Below, in pieces: positions 47,750-54,773 of a DNA stretch of 64,000 nucleotides. The notes beneath the pieces are model-generated. The model was given only the letters and a program-made list of their open reading frames with translations. It did no database searches and had not been told where the DNA came from. The position numbers and the translations under genes were made by a program. Positions within the stretch are counted from its first letter, which is position 1; each line of letters begins with the position of its first letter. Source of the DNA: Curvibacter sp. CHRR-16 (GTDB taxonomy: Bacteria; Pseudomonadota; Gammaproteobacteria; Burkholderiales; Burkholderiaceae_C); assembly GCF_018474005.1 (NCBI RefSeq), contig NZ_JAHCSH010000001.1:620001-684000 (forward strand). Reading direction: 5' to 3'.

Positions 47750-49320
47750 ACTGGCTCCTGTGGCTGAAGGGGCATTGGCAGCGAGAGCGTAAAGCGGTTG
47801 CCTCCATTGGGGCGGGCGTACCAAGCAATAGTGCCGCCGTGCAGTTGGGCAATCGCTTGGCACAGTGCCAGTCCCAGACCTGCGCCCCGCGGTTGCTGCT
47901 GCTTGGCCATGTCGCCACGGCTGTAGGGCTCAAACAACTGCGGGCGCAGTGCTTGGTCAATGGTGGCCCCGCGGTCTTTTACAGACAGGTGAATGCACGG
48001 TGCCGTGGTCTGTGTGTCTAGTTTTGCCTCCAACTCCACTTGGTCTTGGCTGTAGTGCAAAGCGTTGTCCAGCAGGTTGGTCAGTGCCTGTGCCAACAGC
48101 ACCGCATTGGCGCGCAACAGCGGCAGCCCAGCGGGAACACGTGCTTGCAGCGTACGCTGGGGGTGCTGGCGTCGCAAACGCGCCATCACGCTGCCCACTA
48201 TTTCCTCCACGGACTGCCAGTCCATGACCACCGCGTCGGGCTGGCGGCGTATGCGCAGCAACTCCAGTGTGTTTTCTGTGACCTGGGACAAATAGATCGC
48301 TTCGCTGTGAATGGTATCGAGCAGGCGTTGCTGTTCGGTCGCGCCCAAGCGTTCGCCTTGCTCTTGCAGTGCGCTGGCAGCGCCCAGAATACTGGTCAGC
48401 GGTGTGCGCATGTCGTGCGAAATGGCTGCCAAGAAAGTACTCTCCAGTTGCTGGCGGCTGTGCTGCAACTGGGTTTCTTGCAGCGCGTGACTCGCGGCCA
48501 GTTGCTGCAGGGCTTGGGCCAGCAGGGCGCACAGGGCTTGGGCGTGTTCACGGCTGTCTTCGTCGCTGGCTGCGGCAGGGCGAATGCACGCAGCACCATG
48601 GGCTTGGGCACTGGGGTGGCTGAGCAGTGGGATGTACCAAGCTTCTAGGCCCGGCCAGCGCCCGGTTCCAGGCCCCAACGTAGCGCGCTCGCGCATGCAG
48701 TGGTGCAGGCCATCGTGCAGGGTGGAGTCGGGGTGTTGGGGGGATGGTGTGATCGGGCTGCTGCTTTCCCAGCCTTTGGGCGTGTGAACCAGCAGCCATG
48801 TGTCATGGGCCTCAAACGCTTGTGCCAGTGCGCTTTGGCCCAGCTGGAGTACGGTCTGGGTCGAATCGGCCGCAACCAACTGGCCAGCCAAGCTTTGTAG
48901 CTGCAACGCCCGGCGGGTTTGCAGACGGGCTTGTGCTGTGCGTGCTTGCAGCCGTGTGCTCAGGTGGCTGATGACCAAGGCCAATACCAGCATGGCCAGC
49001 AGGGCCAACACATTCTCTTGGCTACCCACCTCCAGTGTGAAGCGTGGTGGCACATAAAAGAAGTTGAATGCGCACACCGCCAATACCGCTGCGAACAGAG
49101 AGGGCACTCGTGGCAGTCGGTAGGCCAGCACCACCACCGCCAGTACATAGAGCATGGCTTGGCTGGTGAGTGACACGTGGTCGTGCAACAGCCAGCCCAG
49201 CAAGGTGGCGGCCCCCAACATGGCTCCAATCCAGAGGGCATGCCGCCAATGACGGTTCTGTGCAGTAGAGGAAACGTCTGCGCTGTGGGGCTTAGAGGGG
49301 CTGATTTCAAGCATGCCCAC
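47746..49320 (-). CDS. Short KdpD-like sensor histidine kinase
   Basis: 524 aa. It begins directly with the four-helix DUF4118 membrane region of KdpD (FAAVLAVCAFNFFYVPPRFTL), then a GAF-like linker, a HisKA box (FLAAISHDMRTPLTSILGAAS) and an ATPase with GAGLGLALC. The ~400-aa N-terminal cytosolic KdpD domain and its USP domain, which respond to K+ and cyclic di-AMP in the full-length family, are absent. It is likely the partner of the adjacent KdpE. Confidence 0.9.
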   Translation of the reverse strand: MGMLEISPSKPHSADVSSTAQNRHWRHALWIGAMLGAATLLGWLLHDHVSLTSQAMLYVLAVVVLAYRLPRVPSLFAAVLAVCAFNFFYVPPRFTLEVGSQENVLALLAMLVLALVISHLSTRLQARTAQARLQTRRALQLQSLAGQLVAADSTQTVLQLGQSALAQAFEAHDTWLLVHTPKGWESSSPITPSPQHPDSTLHDGLHHCMRERATLGPGTGRWPGLEAWYIPLLSHPSAQAHGAACIRPAAASDEDSREHAQALCALLAQALQQLAASHALQETQLQHSRQQLESTFLAAISHDMRTPLTSILGAASALQEQGERLGATEQQRLLDTIHSEAIYLSQVTENTLELLRIRRQPDAVVMDWQSVEEIVGSVMARLRRQHPQRTLQARVPAGLPLLRANAVLLAQALTNLLDNALHYSQDQVELEAKLDTQTTAPCIHLSVKDRGATIDQALRPQLFEPYSRGDMAKQQQPRGAGLGLALCQAIAQLHGGTIAWYARPNGGNRFTLSLPMPLQPQEPV

Positions 49321-49400
49321 AGCGTAGCACTGGGCCTGTTAGGAAAGCATAAGGATGCTCACCACTGCAGCGTAGGAGGTCTGTGCCATAAAATTATCAA

Positions 49401-49424
49401 ATAATTCAACTATAATTGAATTAT
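49401..49424. promoter_or_regulatory. ArsR operator overlapping the -10 and start codon
   Basis: ATAATTCAA (49401-49409) and TTGAATTAT (49416-49424) are perfect 9-nt inverted arms around a 6-nt spacer. The centre contains TATAAT (49411-49416), a consensus -10, and the arsR ATG is at 49423. The site is therefore well placed for autorepression. With this -10, transcription would begin at or beside the ATG, giving a leaderless mRNA. Confidence 0.7.
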
Positions 49425-49746
49425 GGATAAGAAAACCACCATTCGCGCACTGGCCGCTTTGGCCCAAGACGTTCGGCTGGACGTGTTTCGGGCTTTGGTC
49501 GTGGCGGGCGAGCAGGGCTTGACCCCCGGCGACATGGCCGAGTCTCTGGGCGTGCCAGCCACAGGCTTGTCTTTTCACCTAAAAGAGCTGATGAATGCAG
49601 GCCTCATTGCCCAAGAGCGCCAAGGACGCAATTTGCGCTACCGCGCTGAATTCACCGCCATGAATGAATTGCTGGCATACCTGACAGAAAACTGCTGCCA
49701 AGGCCAGTCCTGTGGCGCGGCAGCCCCCAATCCTTGTCACTGCTAG
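49423..49746 (+). CDS. arsR: ArsR-family arsenite-responsive repressor
   Basis: 107 aa winged-helix repressor. The DNA-binding helix region is PGDMAESLGVPATGLSFHLKELMNAGL. Arsenite ligands are probably Cys91, Cys92 and Cys97 near the C-terminus (ENCCQGQSC), like the C-terminal site of the Acidithiobacillus ferrooxidans type rather than the E. coli site in the recognition helix. Further Cys follow (NPCHC). It is the first gene of an ars operon. Confidence 0.94.
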   Translation: MDKKTTIRALAALAQDVRLDVFRALVVAGEQGLTPGDMAESLGVPATGLSFHLKELMNAGLIAQERQGRNLRYRAEFTAMNELLAYLTENCCQGQSCGAAAPNPCHC

Positions 49747-49754
49747 GAGCAACT

Positions 49755-50231
49755 ATGAAGCGTTTCCATATCCACATGCGCGTCGAAAACCTCGATGCCA
49801 GCATCGCCTTTTATTCCAAGTTGTTTGCTGCACAGCCTGCCCGCGTGGAGGGCGACTATGCCAAATGGATGTTGCAAGACCCTCCGGTCAATTTCGCGAT
49901 CTCCACCCGGGGTGGTGCGCCGGGTTTGGATCACTTGGGTATTCAGGTAGATGACGCCAGCGAACTGGCAGAACTCAAAGCCCGTGCGGAGCAAGCCGAG
50001 TTGGCCTTGACCGACGAAGGCGAAACCACCTGCTGCTACGCCCGCAGCGAAAAGCACTGGGTGACCGACCCGCAGGGCGTAGCCTGGGAGCATTTCCACA
50101 CGCTGGGCTCAGTGCCCATGTTCAGTGAGGCCAGTCCACAAGCCAAACCCCAAGCAACTTCCGCTTGCTGCACACCACGTGGCAAACCCATAGGTATCGC
50201 GGTGAATGCAGCCAATTCTGCCTGCTGCTAA
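49755..50231 (+). CDS. arsI: ArsI/CadI-type vicinal-oxygen-chelate enzyme, probable C-As lyase
   Basis: 158 aa from the ATG at 49755, preceded by AGGAGC. It is a glyoxalase/dioxygenase-fold protein; putative iron ligands are His5, His60 and Glu112. The vicinal pair Cys93-Cys94 (ETTCCYARS) is the ArsI substrate-binding signature. The family cleaves the C-As bond of trivalent methyl or aromatic arsenicals, releasing As(III). Two further Cys-Cys pairs at 138-139 and 157-158 lie in a C-terminal tail. CadI-like metal protection is an alternative role. Confidence 0.88.
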   Translation: MKRFHIHMRVENLDASIAFYSKLFAAQPARVEGDYAKWMLQDPPVNFAISTRGGAPGLDHLGIQVDDASELAELKARAEQAELALTDEGETTCCYARSEKHWVTDPQGVAWEHFHTLGSVPMFSEASPQAKPQATSACCTPRGKPIGIAVNAANSACC

Positions 50232-50263
50232 TCCAGTTGCTCTAGACGCCTCGATGTATTGCT

Positions 50264-50767
50264 ATGACCACCCACGTACTTATTCTCTGCACCCACAACT
50301 CCGCGCGCAGTGTGCTGGCCGAAGGCATGCTCAACCACCTAGCTCAGCAACTGGGCCAGGACGTGAAAGCCCATAGCGCAGGCAGCGCACCCAGCGGGCG
50401 GCTCAATCCCTTTGCACTCGAAGCCCTTGCCAACGCCGGAGTGGACACCAGCGCCTACCGCTCCAAAAGCTGGGACGAATTCACCACGCCCGAGGCACCA
50501 CCGCTGTCCATAGTCATCACCGTGTGCGACAGCGCGGCAGCAGAGGCCTGCCCGGTGTTCTTTGGTGGCAACGGCCAGCCCGTGAAAGTGCACTGGGGCT
50601 ACCCCGACCCGTCCAACGCCGAGGGTGGGGACGAAGGCAAGCGCCGCGCCTTTGAACTGACGCGCCAAGCCATCGGCTACCGCATGCTGCAACTGCTGGC
50701 CTTGCCCCTGCACAGCATGGACAAAGCACAGCTGCAAGCGGTACTGCAACAAATTGCCCGGAGCTAA
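50264..50767 (+). CDS. arsC: Arsenate reductase, low-molecular-weight phosphatase type
   Basis: 167 aa. It has the P-loop CTHNSARS with nucleophile Cys9 and the redox pair Cys88/Cys96 (VCDSAAAEACPVFFGG), typical of the thioredoxin-coupled arsenate reductases (pI258 type), though the pair is one residue further apart than I recall for the S. aureus enzyme. It reduces As(V) to As(III), which must then leave the cell. It starts 32 nt after arsI and ends 6 nt before the aquaporin gene. Confidence 0.94.
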   Translation: MTTHVLILCTHNSARSVLAEGMLNHLAQQLGQDVKAHSAGSAPSGRLNPFALEALANAGVDTSAYRSKSWDEFTTPEAPPLSIVITVCDSAAAEACPVFFGGNGQPVKVHWGYPDPSNAEGGDEGKRRAFELTRQAIGYRMLQLLALPLHSMDKAQLQAVLQQIARS

Positions 50768-50773
50768 GCCGCC

Positions 50774-51457
50774 ATGACGACATCCACGCGAACCTCGGCG
50801 CATCCCACCTTGTCCCAACGCTGGCTGGCCGAGCTGCTGGGCACCGCCGTGCTGCTGGCGGTGGTGATTGGCTCGGGCATCATGGCCGAGCATTTGGCGG
50901 GCGGTAACGTAGCCATTGCGCTGCTGGCCAACACCGCCGCGACGGTGGGCGGGCTGTACGTGCTCATCGAGGTGCTGGGCCCCATCAGCGGCGCGCACTT
51001 CAACCCTGTGGTGAGTGCCGTCATGGCCTGGCGTGCCGAACTGTCTTGGCGCGATGCACTGGCATATGTGGCTGCCCAGCTAGTGGGCGCGCTACTGGGG
51101 GCGTGGCTGGCGCATGCCATGTTTGATCTGCCCCTGCTGCAGCTCTCTGCCAAGCTGCGCAGCGGCCCAGCGCAATGGCTGGCCGAGGTGGTGGCCACCG
51201 CCGGGCTGTTGCTGGTCATTTTGCGCGCGCCCGCAGGCAGGGCGTCGTCTTTGGTGGCAGCCTATATTGGCGCTGCGTATTGGTTCACAGCGTCCACCTC
51301 GTTTGCCAACCCCGCTGCGGCGTGGGGGCGCATGTTCAGCGACAGCTTTGCCGGCATAGCCCCGGCCAGCGTGCCCGGTTTTGTGCTGGCGCAGTGTGTA
51401 GGGGCGGTGCTGGCAGTGGGGTTGAACCGCTTACTGGGGCATCACAAGGCTGGCTAG
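50774..51457 (+). CDS. aqpS: Aquaglyceroporin-like channel, AqpS type
   Basis: 227 aa with about six membrane helices and two aquaporin half-helix motifs: Asn-Pro-Val in GAHFNPVVSAVMA and Asn-Pro-Ala in SFANPAAAWGRMFSDSFAGI. The second motif and the ars context match AqpS of Sinorhizobium, where arsenite made by ArsC exits down its gradient through the channel. No ArsB or Acr3 pump is in the window. A 27-nt piece of this gene's 3' end recurs at 52574-52600. Confidence 0.92.
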   Translation: MTTSTRTSAHPTLSQRWLAELLGTAVLLAVVIGSGIMAEHLAGGNVAIALLANTAATVGGLYVLIEVLGPISGAHFNPVVSAVMAWRAELSWRDALAYVAAQLVGALLGAWLAHAMFDLPLLQLSAKLRSGPAQWLAEVVATAGLLLVILRAPAGRASSLVAAYIGAAYWFTASTSFANPAAAWGRMFSDSFAGIAPASVPGFVLAQCVGAVLAVGLNRLLGHHKAG

Positions 51458-51541
51458 TGTTCAGCTAGCTAGCAAATAAGTGGTGTGTGCTAAGGGTGGG
51501 GTGATAATCACACCATTGGTTTAGATGCGCGGGACAATCGC

Positions 51542-52204
51542 ATGACACTGAGCAATAGCCAGATTACACAACTGGGCGATAGACTTCGCAGCGGTGATTT
51601 CAGCGAAGATGACTTGGCTATGCTTGACGTGTTTCGCCAAACCTATAGTGAAATTGATGAACTGGCCTATCAGCTAATTCAAAGCACGCTTGCATCCACC
51701 ATGGGTTGGACGAGCACCAAACGCAAGCGCAAAACCCAGCAGTCTATAGTTGATAAGCTCTGCCGCCTGCCTCAGTTACGTCTGCCGCAAATGCAGGATA
51801 TTGCGGGCTGTCGGATTGTGATTGAGGGCGGCAGTCAGATGGCAGATAGTATCGGCGGTTTGCTCACTAGCGCATTTGAACCGCATCAATGGAAGATTGA
51901 GCGCAAAGAGAGGCATGCCCATGGTTATCGGGCTACCCACATCATCGCCAAAACAGGCCAAAAGTTTTACGAGATACAGCTACGGACTTATGCACAGGAC
52001 GTGTGGGCCAACACGGTTGAAGGTTTGTCCGATGAGAAAAATACGCTTAAGTATGGTGGCAGCGATCAAGAGCAAGAACAGATGAGTCAATTGCAAAGTT
52101 TGGCGGAGCGCTTTGCTGCAATTGACCTGCACGCTCATGAAGTATCTTTTGAAGGGTATCAGCAGCAAATACAGAAAGCGATTAACGATGTACTTTCTAA
52201 TTGA
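51542..52204 (+). CDS. Single-domain RelA/SpoT synthetase (small alarmone synthetase or toxSAS-like)
   Basis: A 220-aa soluble protein consisting of little more than a RelA/SpoT nucleotidyltransferase domain: TKRKRKTQQSIVDKL (R-x2-K-x3-S ATP-binding type), DIAGCRIVIEGG, HGYRATHII, and YEIQLRTYAQDVWANTVEG. No hydrolase, TGS or ACT domain. Visibly lower G+C than the ars genes to its left, suggesting transfer. It overlaps the next small gene by 17 nt. It could make (p)ppGpp or (p)ppApp, or pyrophosphorylate tRNA as toxSAS enzymes do. Confidence 0.88.
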   Translation: MTLSNSQITQLGDRLRSGDFSEDDLAMLDVFRQTYSEIDELAYQLIQSTLASTMGWTSTKRKRKTQQSIVDKLCRLPQLRLPQMQDIAGCRIVIEGGSQMADSIGGLLTSAFEPHQWKIERKERHAHGYRATHIIAKTGQKFYEIQLRTYAQDVWANTVEGLSDEKNTLKYGGSDQEQEQMSQLQSLAERFAAIDLHAHEVSFEGYQQQIQKAINDVLSN

Positions 52205-52478
52205 ACACGATCGCACCAGCAAAAAAACTAGCTGTACCGAGTTTCATGACTATGTTGAGGCACAGCATGCCTGCCTGCAAAAAGAGCAGGAGCACTTTCA
52301 TGCCCAGCGCCCTGAAATGGAGGTGGTGGTTTTTGAAGCCAACTCCATCGAAGACTTAAAACGAACCCATGGGCGCTATTTTCCGGTTTCGCCTGTGGAG
52401 AACAAAGGCAATGCAGCAGAGGCTTTGCTGGCTGTTGGACTCATAGGGTTGGCGATTTATCTGATGAAAAAAAAGTGA
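52188..52478 (+). CDS. Small protein with C-terminal membrane helix, partner of the alarmone synthetase
   Basis: 96 aa from the ATG at 52188, inside the 3' end of the synthetase gene (17-nt overlap), which implies translational coupling. Hydrophilic, His/Glu-rich N-terminal two-thirds (EAQHACLQKEQEHFHAQRPEME), then a short membrane helix near residues 77-93 (AAEALLAVGLIGLAIYLM) with a KKK tail. I know no family for it. Antitoxin, membrane effector or anchor roles are all possible. Confidence 0.7.
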   Translation: MYFLIEHDRTSKKTSCTEFHDYVEAQHACLQKEQEHFHAQRPEMEVVVFEANSIEDLKRTHGRYFPVSPVENKGNAAEALLAVGLIGLAIYLMKKK

Positions 52479-52505
52479 ATCGTTCCTATAGCCGTTACTC
52501 ATAAG

Positions 52506-52572
52506 CTACTGCTTGAACTGCAGCGCTGCCAGCCGTGCATACAGCCCGCCAGCAGCTACCAGTTCGGCGTGG
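52506..52572 (-). pseudogene. Fragment of an ABC transporter gene 3' end
   Basis: The 60 nt at 52513-52572 match 55778-55837, the 3' end of the intact ABC exporter gene, with four mismatches, all synonymous. Read leftward it encodes the same C-terminal sequence ELVAAGGLYARLAALQFKQ before a TAG stop. The silent-only differences suggest it derives from a functional orthologue in a related genome rather than decay of a recent local copy. Confidence 0.85.
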
Positions 52573-52573
52573 C

Positions 52574-52600
52574 GGCGGTGCTGGCTGTGGGGTTGAACCG
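52574..52600 (+). repeat. 27-nt fragment of the aquaporin gene 3' end
   Basis: GGCGGTGCTGGCTGTGGGGT and the following seven bases match 51403-51429 in aqpS with a single mismatch (T for A). It abuts the ABC transporter fragment within one base, so the two form a chimeric scar at the edge of the chromate cassette. Confidence 0.8.
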
Positions 52601-52645
52601 GGCTCTTTGCGCAGAACACCGCTGACCTGCGTTTGTCCATCCGCT

Positions 52646-53440
52646 TCACTGGGGCGAAATGGGTGGCCAGTTGTGTGTTTCCTGTTGGCAGTGTTGGCAC
52701 CACGCATAGAGCGCGTCGTACATGACCATGCCATGTCGCAGCATTTCATGATCGTCAGCGAAATTTTGTGACAGTCCCAGCGACAGCGCATAAAGCCCTG
52801 CAGATTGGGGAGCGAGGTCGAGGCGAGCAGTGTCTGCCCCGCGCACGATCACGGCCATTTGTTGCAGTGCGGGGTCATCCAGTTGGTATTTGCTCAGGAA
52901 GGCATCGAAGCTGCACAACTCGCCGACGTGTGATAGCTCTACGCCGCCAATGTCATACGGAATCGCTCCTGTCTCCTCTGCAATGCGTACTACATCACTC
53001 GGTGGCACATAGAGAAATTCCGCTTTGGGGTCGATAAAACGCGCTACCAACCACGGACACGCAATACGGTCAATCTTCGGGTGTTCGCGTGTAATCCACA
53101 GCGATGAAGCTGTGAGGACATGCGTGGGCAGCTGATCGCGCTGCCACTGTGCTATGCCCCCCTCCAAATAGACAGCCTTGACCCCCATTGCGCACAAAGC
53201 GGCTGTGAGCGCTTGGCTTATCTCATGCCCATGAGCGCAGTAAAGCACCCAAGAGTCAGTGCGCTCAATCGTGTCTTTCCAATCCAGCCAGTGTTCTGGA
53301 TCGCACCACATCGTGCCCAAAGGTGACGTAATTTCGAGACCACTGTTGCTACGCGCTACTTTTCGCCGCACATCCAGTAACCGGGGTGGATTTGCTGACA
53401 GCAATAGCTTGCTTAAGTCGATAGCAGTGATTGTGTTCAA
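52646..53440 (-). CDS. Rhodanese-ChrB C-terminal domain fusion, chromate resistance
   Basis: 264 aa. The start is TTG at 53440, preceded by a strong AAGGAGGGG; an upstream ATG would run into chrA. Residues ~1-110 form a rhodanese-like domain with Cys in WVLYCAHGHEISQ. Residues ~125-260 match the C-terminal domain of ChrB (KIDRIACPWLVARFIDPKAEFLYVP; compare WVDRLASAWLIRRFIDPQA in the chrB gene here). It lies 10 nt after chrA. The function is probably in chromate handling, through thiol or sulfur chemistry by inference. Confidence 0.87.
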   Translation of the reverse strand: MNTITAIDLSKLLLSANPPRLLDVRRKVARSNSGLEITSPLGTMWCDPEHWLDWKDTIERTDSWVLYCAHGHEISQALTAALCAMGVKAVYLEGGIAQWQRDQLPTHVLTASSLWITREHPKIDRIACPWLVARFIDPKAEFLYVPPSDVVRIAEETGAIPYDIGGVELSHVGELCSFDAFLSKYQLDDPALQQMAVIVRGADTARLDLAPQSAGLYALSLGLSQNFADDHEMLRHGMVMYDALYAWCQHCQQETHNWPPISPQ

Positions 53441-53450
53441 CGTCCCCTCC

Positions 53451-54773
53451 TTATTGGCTGAAAAATTTGACCAGTAGTCCAACTGCCGCACACACGGCAA
53501 TGACGTGAATCACGTTGCGTTTGAACTTCAACAGCGCAATCGCCGCACCCAGTGCAATCAAGGCAGATACACCATCAAACCGGCCACCAAACCCTGTTGG
53601 CCAGAGAACGTGGTAAGCAAAAAATAAGGCTAAATTCAGAATCACGCCTACGACGGCGGCAGTAATGGCCGTTAACGGAGCGGTAAATTTGAGATCGTTG
53701 TGGGTGCTTTCCACCAAGGGGCCTCCCGCCAAAATGAACAAAAACGATGGCAGGAAGGTGAACCATGTCACGATGCTGGCCGCGATTGCACCTGCAAGGA
53801 ACAATGCATCCGGGCCAAAAAAGGCTTTGACGTAGCCTCCGACAAAGCCAACGAAAGCCACCACCATGATCAAAGGCCCAGGTGTTGTTTCACCCAGTGC
53901 CAAGCCATCAATCATTTGCGTTGCTGTCAACCAGCCATACTGGCCTACTGCACCTTGGTACACATAGGGCAGCACAGCATAGGCTCCACCAAAAGTCAGC
54001 AACGCGGCCTTGGTGAAGAACCATCCCATCTGCGTCAGTGTGTGGTTCCACCCGTACACGAGAGTCAGCATGCCCATCGGCACAAACCACAGCAAAGATC
54101 CAATCACCGCCACTTGAAGCAGACGACCCCCATGGAACCGGGCGTGTGCAGGTGTTGGCGTATCGTCATCAATCAGTGCCGGGCCGTAGTGCTTGTCGCT
54201 TTGTCCATGCCCACCGCCCGTCTTGAACTTGTGGGGCGCGATCCGCCCACCGATATAGCCGATCAGCGCAGCGGCTGCGACGATCACGGGAAAGGGAAGG
54301 TTGGCCGCAAAAATGGCCATGAACGAAGCCGCAGCGATCCCCCAAAGCCAATTGTTTTTGAGGGCGCGCGAGCCAATGCGATGGGCCGCTTGCACCACGA
54401 TGGCGGTTACAGCAGGCTTGATGCCGTAGAACAGGCCAGCCACCAGGGGCATCTCGCCAAAAGCAATGTAGACCCAAGAGAGGGCCATCAGAATCAGCAA
54501 CGATGGCAGTACGAATAGAGCGCCGGCCACGATACCCCCCCAAGTTCTATGCATCAGCCAGCCAATGTAGGTAGCCAATTGCTGGGCCTCGGGGCCCGGA
54601 AGCACCATGCAGTAATTGAGTGCATGCAGGAAACGCTTTTCGGAGATCCAGCGCCGATTTTCAACCAGCTCCTGATGCATGATTGAAATTTGCCCAGCTG
54701 GCCCGCCAAAGCTGATAAAGCCTAGCTTTAGCCAGAATCTGAATGCCTGCCAAAAACCAACGGATGGGGTCAT
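53451..54773 (-). CDS. chrA: Chromate efflux transporter, long-chain CHR family
   Basis: 440 aa with ten or more membrane helices and two homologous CHR halves. The first begins FRFWLKLGFISFGGPAGQISIMHQE with NYCMVLPGPEAQQLA; the second has KAALLTFGGAYAVLPYV and LALGETTPGPLIM. The family exports chromate from the cytoplasm. Its start overlaps the chrB stop (ATGA). An operon chrB-chrA-rhodanese fusion is clear. Confidence 0.96.
   Translation of the reverse strand: MTPSVGFWQAFRFWLKLGFISFGGPAGQISIMHQELVENRRWISEKRFLHALNYCMVLPGPEAQQLATYIGWLMHRTWGGIVAGALFVLPSLLILMALSWVYIAFGEMPLVAGLFYGIKPAVTAIVVQAAHRIGSRALKNNWLWGIAAASFMAIFAANLPFPVIVAAAALIGYIGGRIAPHKFKTGGGHGQSDKHYGPALIDDDTPTPAHARFHGGRLLQVAVIGSLLWFVPMGMLTLVYGWNHTLTQMGWFFTKAALLTFGGAYAVLPYVYQGAVGQYGWLTATQMIDGLALGETTPGPLIMVVAFVGFVGGYVKAFFGPDALFLAGAIAASIVTWFTFLPSFLFILAGGPLVESTHNDLKFTAPLTAITAAVVGVILNLALFFAYHVLWPTGFGGRFDGVSALIALGAAIALLKFKRNVIHVIAVCAAVGLLVKFFSQ

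Noticed and set aside
49401-49424. Reading the arsR palindrome as a terminator for the divergent kinase gene
   Set aside because: It lies upstream of both genes' starts and has a -10 core rather than a G+C-rich stem with T-run.
50770-51460. Aquaporin gene as an ordinary glycerol facilitator
   Set aside because: The 6-nt spacing to arsC and the second Asn-Pro-Ala motif context fit AqpS of ars operons better, and there is no glpK/glpD nearby.
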